From assembly GCA_030605745.1 (NCBI GenBank), contig JAUWHT010000065.1, forward strand, positions 1 through 5,646: a stretch of 5,646 nt of DNA. Reading direction: 5' to 3'. A program made the translations under genes and the position numbers. Below the pieces are notes generated by a model, which ran no database searches, was not told the DNA's origin, and saw nothing but the letters and a program-made list of their open reading frames with translations. This stretch comes from Pirellulales bacterium (lineage in GTDB: Bacteria > Planctomycetota > Planctomycetia > Pirellulales > Thermoguttaceae). This document shows, one piece after another, positions 1 through 3,574 of this stretch (its first letter is position 1; every line of letters starts with the position of its first letter).

Positions 1-654
1 TTCCTCGCGGGCTATATCAACGCAGCAGTGCGGTGGCGATTTTCATGGTACAGGCAAGCCACAGTTGACCGCGTGAGACGAGTTCACCTTCCAGACCCAA
101 CAGGCTCATCAGTTGAGTTTTCCGTCGGCTCATTCATTCCAGACATAGTGAGTCCGACTTGCCGCGATGTCAACTTGCGCTTTGAGTCGTTTACGATCGA
201 TGAACTGTACGACTTGTCGGCTGGGGATTATCACAACGCCTCCAGCCTTCCGGCTGGAACAACGCCTCTGGTGTCCTGTGGCGATGCAGAGAACGGCATT
301 ACCTCGTTTGTCAGGGTTCCCGCAGAGAAAACTTCCTCGCACCGTCTGACCATCGCTTTCAACGGGAACACGTTGACAGCGAAGTACCACCCATATTTGT
401 TCGCGGCGAAAGACGATGTGGCTGTCTGTACGGCCAGGAGCGAGATGCGACCGAGTACCCAATTATTCATCCAATTGATGCTCAACCGCGAACGGTGGCG
501 GTATTCGTACTACCGCAAGTGCTTCATCGGAAAGCTACGTCGATTCGAGGTTACACTGCCCGCCCATCGCGGTAAGTTAGATCAAGACGCTATGCAGACT
601 ATCGTCGAATCGGCCCCGTACTGGGGCGTCGTGCGCGATGCGATGACCGCCTGA
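1..654 (+). CDS. C-terminal part of a restriction-modification DNA specificity (HsdS-type) protein, truncated by the window edge
   Basis: The frame is open from base 1, so the true start lies upstream; the GTG at 28 is internal. The 217 visible residues resemble the target-recognition half of type I specificity subunits, or the S-like domain of type IIB/IIG enzymes, which choose the DNA site to be methylated or cut. Two related segments end in the same motif, W-R-[FY]-S-x-Y-R then RR and LP: one at 28-93 (RWRFSWYRQ) and one at 493-561 (RWRYSYYRK). This matches the two-TRD layout of HsdS. The second domain is complete: a start near FTIDELYDLSAGDY, then a Ser/Asn-rich core (LTIAFNGNTLTAKYHPY) and FAAKDDVAVC, a pattern I recall from this family. 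A methylase or nuclease partner would be to the left. Fusion to an N-6 methylase cannot be excluded. No SD, promoter or terminator is visible. Family call is from memory of motifs, not a search. Confidence 0.72.
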   Translation, partial: FLAGYINAAVRWRFSWYRQATVDRVRRVHLPDPTGSSVEFSVGSFIPDIVSPTCRDVNLRFESFTIDELYDLSAGDYHNASSLPAGTTPLVSCGDAENGITSFVRVPAEKTSSHRLTIAFNGNTLTAKYHPYLFAAKDDVAVCTARSEMRPSTQLFIQLMLNRERWRYSYYRKCFIGKLRRFEVTLPAHRGKLDQDAMQTIVESAPYWGVVRDAMTA

Positions 655-668
655 TTTTATGGGCAACT

Positions 669-713
669 AATTCCGGGGGCACAATACTTCGGGAATTCCG
701 GGGACACAATACT
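669..713 (+). repeat. Two 20-bp direct repeats upstream of the transposase remnant
   Basis: AATTCCGGGGGCACAATACT (669-688) and AATTCCGGGGACACAATACT (694-713) differ at one base and start 25 bases apart. Sequences of the AATTCCGGGGACACxATACT type commonly flank REP-associated (Y1) transposase genes, so these are probably the left-flank recognition repeats of the remnant that follows at 756. The identity of the two copies is seen directly; the role is inferred from family knowledge. Confidence 0.65.
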
Positions 714-755
714 GATTTCTCTTGACGCCTTTTGGGTTGCCGGCATAATGGGGGC

Positions 756-930
756 ATGGCAAGACTGGCGAGAGTGGTGGTTCCAGGCTGCTCGCACCAT
801 ATCACGCAGCGCGGGAATCGTCGTCAGGAGATGTTCTTCGGGAAGGAAACCGTGGGGTCAGAGAAAGCGCCGGGATAAACTCCATGCGCGAGAACCGGGA
901 GACCCAGGCGACTCCCTCATCGGCTGGCTG
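756..930 (+). pseudogene. Remnant of a REP-associated Y1 (RAYT-type, IS200-like) transposase
   Basis: The ATG at 756 begins MARLARVVVPGCSHHITQRG followed by NRRQEMFF, the highly recognisable N-terminus of RAYT single-strand transposases (normally about 200-250 residues). The frame runs on as GKETVGSEKAPG and stops at 876-878, giving only 40 codons. The central HUH/His-x-His and Tyr catalytic regions are absent. Just after the stop, 883-930 can be read as HAR-TGRP-GDSLIGWL if two small frame changes are allowed (after 891 and at 906). This resembles the conserved H-x-RTGRPLG-x3-FI-x2-L end of the family. The locus therefore looks like a full gene with its middle deleted and its tail frameshifted. 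It cannot make active transposase. The N-terminal call is firm; the C-terminal match is tentative. Confidence 0.75.
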
Positions 931-1009
931 AGCCCCGAGCCTCGAAGCTCCTCTCGCTGGGGGCCAATTCTTGACCTTGAAGAAATTGGTGGGCGGATGG
1001 TGTAGATTT
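931..1009 (+). repeat. Left copy of a ~78-bp direct repeat bracketing the nuclease cassette
   Basis: This 79-base stretch recurs in the same orientation at 2610-2685. The two copies share, for example, CTCCTCTCGCTGGGGGCCAA and GGTGGGCGGATGGTGTAGAT. They differ by three substitutions in the first 17 bases and by a 3-base indel (extra AAA-type triplet around 983-985 here). Similarity ends sharply at both sides. The left copy abuts the transposase remnant and ends seven bases before the stop codon of the DUF1016 gene. Nature unknown: a dispersed repeat, a recombination scar or an element end. Confidence 0.85.
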
Positions 1010-1016
1010 ATGCATG

Positions 1017-2147
1017 TTAATCTTCCACCTTATTTCCTTCCAGTTCCGCTTCAATCTCTTCGATCGTCGGCAAAACGGATTTCAATTTGTCCGGCAGGGC
1101 GCGGGTCAGTTCGTATTCGGATACGCCGATGGGTTTGTCCAGGCCGCGAAGGGCATATTCGGCGAGGATTTTCTTTTTGTCCTGACAGAGAATCAAGCCG
1201 ATGGTCGGCTGGTCGGTGTCGTGTTTGAGCAGGTCGTCCACAACATTGAGATAGAAGTTCATCTTTCCAGCGTAGCCGGGTTTGAAGGGGCCGATCTTGA
1301 GGTCGATCACCACGAAACACCGCAACTTGAGATGATAGAAAAGCAGGTCGAGATAGTAGTCATTCTCACCGACATCGAGATGGTATTGCCGCCCGACAAA
1401 GGAAAATCCGGCGCCCAACTCCAGCAGGAATTTCTCCAGATGCCGAACCAGGCCGGTTTCCAATTCCCGCTCACGGAGAGGTTTGTCAATCGTCAAAAAA
1501 TCAAAAAGATAGGGGTCTTTCAGCGTCTGCTTTGCCAGATCGGACTGCGGAGCAGGAAGCTGTGCTTCAAAATTTGTGACTGCATTACCCTGTCGTTCAT
1601 AAGCATCGCTTTTGATCATCTGTTGCAGGATATTACGGCTCCAGCCCTGCTCGATAGTCATACGCATGTACCAGAGGCGCGTCGGCAGGTCTTTCACCTT
1701 TTGAATCAATAGCGTGTTGTGCGCCCATGGCAATTGGGCAACCAGTTGTTGCACTTTTGCAGGCACTTCCTCAACAACTGCTTTTGGGGCCACCGCTGGT
1801 GGCCTTTTTTCTTCAGGAAAGGCCGTCCCGCTTAATTGGGCCACAACTGGTGGCCCAATTTGCGTCAAAACGGGATACTCACGATAGAACTGAGTCATTC
1901 GCTTTAGGTTGCGTTCGGAAAAGCCCTTCACATCAGGAAGCTCATTTCTCAGGTCACGAGAGAGGCGACGGAGTACGCCTGCCCCCCAACCTTCCACTTT
2001 CTGCCGTTCAACAATGATCCGTCCGATGTCCCAATACAACACCAGCATCTCCCGGTTGGCGGAGAACACCGCCCGCGTCTGGGCCTGTCGGATACGGTCT
2101 TTTACGACGTTCAACAATTCATCGTATTGGATGAGTTTACCTCCCAT
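1017..2147 (-). CDS. DUF1016 (YhcG-family) PD-(D/E)xK nuclease domain protein
   Basis: A 376-residue protein of normal family length. Residues 1-95 match DUF1016_N, a helical, probably DNA-binding domain (YWDIGRIIVERQ, W54, RDLRNELPDVKGFSERNLKRM split across 64-84). Residues 100-140 are a variable linker. Residues 140-370 carry the conserved LPWAHNTLL start and the PD-(D/E)xK nuclease fold: D267 in DYYLDLLFYH, the D282-L-K284 catalytic pair in VVIDLKIG, and FKPGYAGKMNFYLN. The key residues are intact, so activity is plausible. Family members are often found beside type I restriction-modification genes and in defence regions, though their role is poorly defined. The start at 2147 has a strong SD, GGAGG (2157-2161), nine bases upstream. 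It lies 68 bases after the small gene on the same strand, so the two are probably co-transcribed. GC is lower than in lemA and the protease, suggesting acquisition. No terminator is visible after 1017. Confidence 0.93.
   Translation of the reverse strand: MGGKLIQYDELLNVVKDRIRQAQTRAVFSANREMLVLYWDIGRIIVERQKVEGWGAGVLRRLSRDLRNELPDVKGFSERNLKRMTQFYREYPVLTQIGPPVVAQLSGTAFPEEKRPPAVAPKAVVEEVPAKVQQLVAQLPWAHNTLLIQKVKDLPTRLWYMRMTIEQGWSRNILQQMIKSDAYERQGNAVTNFEAQLPAPQSDLAKQTLKDPYLFDFLTIDKPLRERELETGLVRHLEKFLLELGAGFSFVGRQYHLDVGENDYYLDLLFYHLKLRCFVVIDLKIGPFKPGYAGKMNFYLNVVDDLLKHDTDQPTIGLILCQDKKKILAEYALRGLDKPIGVSEYELTRALPDKLKSVLPTIEEIEAELEGNKVED
1738..1860. repeat. Three related palindromes inside the DUF1016 linker coding region
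   Basis: Three hairpin-forming palindromes lie within 123 bases: GCAAC/GTTGC (1738-1742, 1748-1752, loop 5), GGCCACC/GGTGGCC (1788-1794, 1798-1804, loop 3) and a perfect 11-bp AATTGGGCCAC/GTGGCCCAATT (1834-1844, 1850-1860, loop 5). In the protein they encode the similar segments QQLVAQL, PPAVAPK and PPVVAQL. This looks like duplicated VAQL-coding units in a tolerant linker. The pairing is seen directly; the duplication history is inferred. Confidence 0.7.
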
Positions 2148-2215
2148 AACCTAGCGCCTCCGGATTTTTCTCGATCGTAGCCTCCCAATTTTATCGCGAC
2201 CAACGGCAGGCGAGA

Positions 2216-2416
2216 TCACTTGTCCTTTTCCGCAAGGTACTCGTCGAACGGGCGCGACGGCTCATTGCGTCGCTCGGCGATCAAGGCCAGGTCCAACAGG
2301 TTTTCTCGGAAATTCTGATCGTCGGCAATGCCGGCCAGAACTGCCTCCCGTTCTTTCTTGGGTAACGCCTGTAAAGCGGTCAAGAAGACCTCGGCTGTTG
2401 CTTGTACTGCGGTCAT
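2216..2416 (-). CDS. Small antitoxin-like acidic helical protein (66 aa)
   Basis: The start at 2416 (MTAVQATAEVFL) is preferred over one 12 codons upstream because AAGGA sits nine bases before it. The 66 residues are mostly charged and helical: FLTALQALPKKEREAVLAGI, then DLALIAERRNEPSRPFDEYL, ending AEKDK. I recall the pattern LPxxERxAVL...DLxxIxERRxEPxRPFxEYL from short unnamed proteins often placed before RelE/ParE-type toxins, so an antitoxin-like role is possible but not shown. No toxin follows; the next gene on the strand, 68 bases on, is the DUF1016 nuclease. A good sigma-70-like promoter (2475-2503) lies about 60 bases upstream. There is no signal peptide or membrane segment. It could equally be a stand-alone regulator or an orphan antitoxin kept after toxin loss. 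Confidence 0.78.
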   Translation of the reverse strand: MTAVQATAEVFLTALQALPKKEREAVLAGIADDQNFRENLLDLALIAERRNEPSRPFDEYLAEKDK

Positions 2417-2474
2417 CGAATAGGATCCTTTCTTGAGGATTGTGAACCTCACTTACATGCTGGCTGCTTTCGTC

Positions 2475-2503
2475 ATTATAGTCATACGGGCAGGCGAGCA
2501 CAA
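2475..2503 (-). promoter_or_regulatory. Sigma-70-like promoter for the small gene and DUF1016
   Basis: Reading the minus strand, TTGTGC (2498-2503) and a perfect TATAAT (2475-2480) are separated by exactly 17 bases. Transcription would begin near 2468, giving a leader of about 50 bases before the ATG at 2416. The leader holds a short TGAGG/CCTCA inverted repeat (2434-2438 and 2447-2451), which could be a regulatory site. The -35 box is weak (three of six consensus bases), as expected of a regulated promoter. Confidence 0.6.
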
Positions 2504-2551
2504 GCTTTCAGTTGTCAGTGGTCAGCTATCAGTGGTCAGCTTTCAGCGGTC
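2503..2551 (+). repeat. Degenerate TCAG-type tandem repeat
   Basis: The stretch is built from close variants of one unit: CTTTCAGTTGTCAGTGGTC, AGCTATCAGTGGTCAGC and TTTCAGCGGTC. Such TCAG(T/C)(T/G)-GTCAG arrays are common non-coding repeats in several repeat-rich bacterial genomes. There are no unique spacers, so this is not CRISPR. It directly touches the -35 region of the minus-strand promoter. Confidence 0.7.
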
Positions 2552-2555
2552 GGGG

Positions 2556-2625
2556 TTCGGGGCTGGGTGGTTGTATTCAACACCCCCGAGTCCCCAGCCC
2601 TGAGTCCCCAGCCCCCAGCCCCGAA
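2556..2625. repeat. 12-bp inverted repeat forming a long hairpin
   Basis: TTCGGGGCTGGG (2556-2567) is exactly complementary to CCCAGCCCCGAA (2614-2625). The enclosed 46 bases include a smaller GGG-T-GTTG/CAAC-A-CCC hairpin (2565-2585) and repeated GAGTCCCCAGCCC units. The right arm overlaps the start of the right 78-bp repeat copy, so the two elements are nested or adjacent insertions. No T-run follows, so it is not a typical terminator. Confidence 0.7.
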
Positions 2626-2685
2626 ACTCCTCTCGCTGGGGGCCAATTCTTGACCTTGAAGTTGGTGGGCGGATGGTGTAGATTT
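2610..2685 (+). repeat. Right copy of the ~78-bp direct repeat
   Basis: This is the second copy of the sequence at 931-1009, 76 bases long because it lacks a 3-base insertion after TTGACCTTGAAG. Start-to-start spacing is about 1.68 kb, and everything between the copies is the minus-strand two-gene unit plus its promoter and repeats. A weak plus-strand promoter can be drawn within it (TTGAAG at 2656-2661, 17 bases, TAGATT at 2679-2684), which might serve lemA. The 3-base indel ruins that spacing in the left copy. Confidence 0.85.
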
Positions 2686-2707
2686 GGAGTGGGAAGGCTG
2701 TTAGGGG

Positions 2708-2761
2708 GTTAGGGATTGGGGATTAGAGTCAAGTTCCAATCCCTAATCCCCAATCCCCAAC
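2708..2761. repeat. 19-bp inverted repeat just upstream of lemA
   Basis: GGGATTGGGGATTAG (2712-2726) pairs perfectly with CTAATCCCCAATCCC (2743-2757). With three more outer pairs and one mismatch the stem reaches 18 of 19, around a 16-base loop. GGGATTGGGGATTAG-type units are known dispersed intergenic repeats in many bacteria. The right arm ends eight bases before the lemA SD (AAGGA, 2769-2773), so a lemA transcript starting upstream would carry this strong hairpin in its leader. Confidence 0.85.
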
Positions 2762-2782
2762 TCCTTAGAAGGAACCAGACAC

Positions 2783-3385
2783 ATGGGAACTGAAGCCTGG
2801 ATCTTGATTGCCCTGGGGGTGATCTGTGTATTGCTGGTGCTTGCGGTCATCGGCATTTACAACAAGCTGGTCGCGCTGCGGAACCGCTTCAAAAACGCGT
2901 TCGCGCAGATCGACGTGCAACTGAAACGCCGCTACGATCTGATTCCCAACCTCGTCGAAGTGGCCAAGGGCTACATGAAGCACGAGCGGGAGACACTCGA
3001 AGCGGTGATCCAAGCCCGAAACCAGGCCGCGGCCGCCGGGGCACAGGCCGCCCAAAACCCGGGCGAACCCGGCGCCATGCAATCGCTGGGCCGGGCCGAA
3101 GGCCAACTCACCGGCGTGCTGGGCCGGCTGTTCGCACTGTCGGAAAACTACCCCGACCTGAAGGCGAACCAGAACATGCTGGCTTTGCAGGAAGAGCTTT
3201 CCTCGACCGAGAACAAAGTCTCTTTCTCCCGACAGGCCTACAACGACGCCGTCATGCAATACAACACCTCCCGGGAAACGTTCCCGGCGGTGGTCTTTGC
3301 CGGGATGTTCGGTTTCCAACTGGCCGACTTGTTCGAGATCGAGGAACCCGGCCAGCGCGAAGCGCCTAAGGTGTCCTTTGGCTAG
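2783..3385 (+). CDS. lemA: LemA family membrane protein
   Basis: A 200-residue LemA protein, usual length for the family. Residues 5-27 are a single N-terminal membrane helix (ILIALGVICVLLVLAVIGIY) with no signal-peptidase site. The remainder is a long helical bundle with the family signatures YNKLVALRNRFKNAFAQIDV (26-45), QLKRRYDLIPNLVEVAKGYM (46-65) and HERETLEAV, then LKANQNMLALQEELSSTENK (127-146), YNDAVMQYNTSRETFPAVVF (153-172) and a GMFGF...APKVSF tail. The start has SD AAGGA (2769-2773) nine bases upstream. LemA proteins are inner-membrane proteins of uncertain biochemistry, very often encoded with M48/HtpX-like proteases, as here. That suggests a shared membrane quality-control or stress role (inference). 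Codon use is GC-rich, like the protease and unlike the DUF1016 gene. The TAG stop lies in the outer arm of the downstream palindrome. Confidence 0.96.
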   Translation: MGTEAWILIALGVICVLLVLAVIGIYNKLVALRNRFKNAFAQIDVQLKRRYDLIPNLVEVAKGYMKHERETLEAVIQARNQAAAAGAQAAQNPGEPGAMQSLGRAEGQLTGVLGRLFALSENYPDLKANQNMLALQEELSSTENKVSFSRQAYNDAVMQYNTSRETFPAVVFAGMFGFQLADLFEIEEPGQREAPKVSFG

Positions 3386-3565
3386 CCGGAATATCTCACC
3401 AAGAAATTCACCACGGAGGCACGGAGGACACGGAGAAAAGGCTTTGATTGGAGTTTTGATAGCTTGCGTCAGACATCAAAGTGTTTTCAACAACGTCATT
3501 GAAAATACTAGGCTTCCAATAATCTCCGTGTCCTCCGTGCCTCCGTGGTGAGAAATCCGGGCTAG
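3382..3565. repeat. MITE-like palindromic element between lemA and the protease gene
   Basis: The arms at 3408-3436 and 3523-3551 are perfect 29-bp inverted repeats with core CACGGAGGCACGGAGGACAC. Outside them a second, imperfect pair, CTAGCCGGA (3382-3390) and TCCGGGCTAG (3556-3565), makes the whole ~184 bp symmetrical. The 86-base centre contains a nested TTTTCAA/TTGAAAA hairpin (3484-3490, 3499-3505). CACGGAGGCACGGAGGACACGG-type palindromes are recurrent intergenic repeats in environmental genomes. The element codes for nothing, occupies nearly all of the 189-base gap, and ends nine bases before the protease ATG. No duplicated target site is obvious. Confidence 0.88.
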
Positions 3566-3574
3566 TGAACATTC

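Noticed and set aside
28..30. GTG as the start of the specificity protein
   Set aside because: The same frame is open to base 1 and the residues before it continue the TRD motif, with no SD in front of the GTG.
748..1005. 85-codon plus-strand open frame across the transposase remnant
   Set aside because: It is out of frame with the recognisable MARLARVVV reading and runs into the 78-bp repeat; the real coding trace is the frame starting at 756.
1014..1712. 232-codon plus-strand open frame opposite the DUF1016 gene
   Set aside because: It is antisense to a gene with intact family motifs and a strong SD, and its translation shows no recognisable domain.
2503..2551. Possible CRISPR-like array
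   Set aside because: Units are degenerate and contiguous, with no regular unique spacers and no cas genes in the window.
2650..2682. TTGACC ... TGTAGA in the right 78-bp repeat as a lemA promoter
   Set aside because: Spacing of 21 bases is too long for sigma-70; the alternative TTGAAG-17-TAGATT fits spacing but both boxes are weak, so it is only mentioned with the repeat.
2765..3319. 184-codon minus-strand open frame
   Set aside because: Lies opposite lemA, whose family signatures are unambiguous.
3484..3505. TTTTCAA/TTGAAAA hairpin as a terminator after lemA
   Set aside because: AT-rich stem with no following T-run and nested in the larger palindrome; better explained as part of the repeat element.
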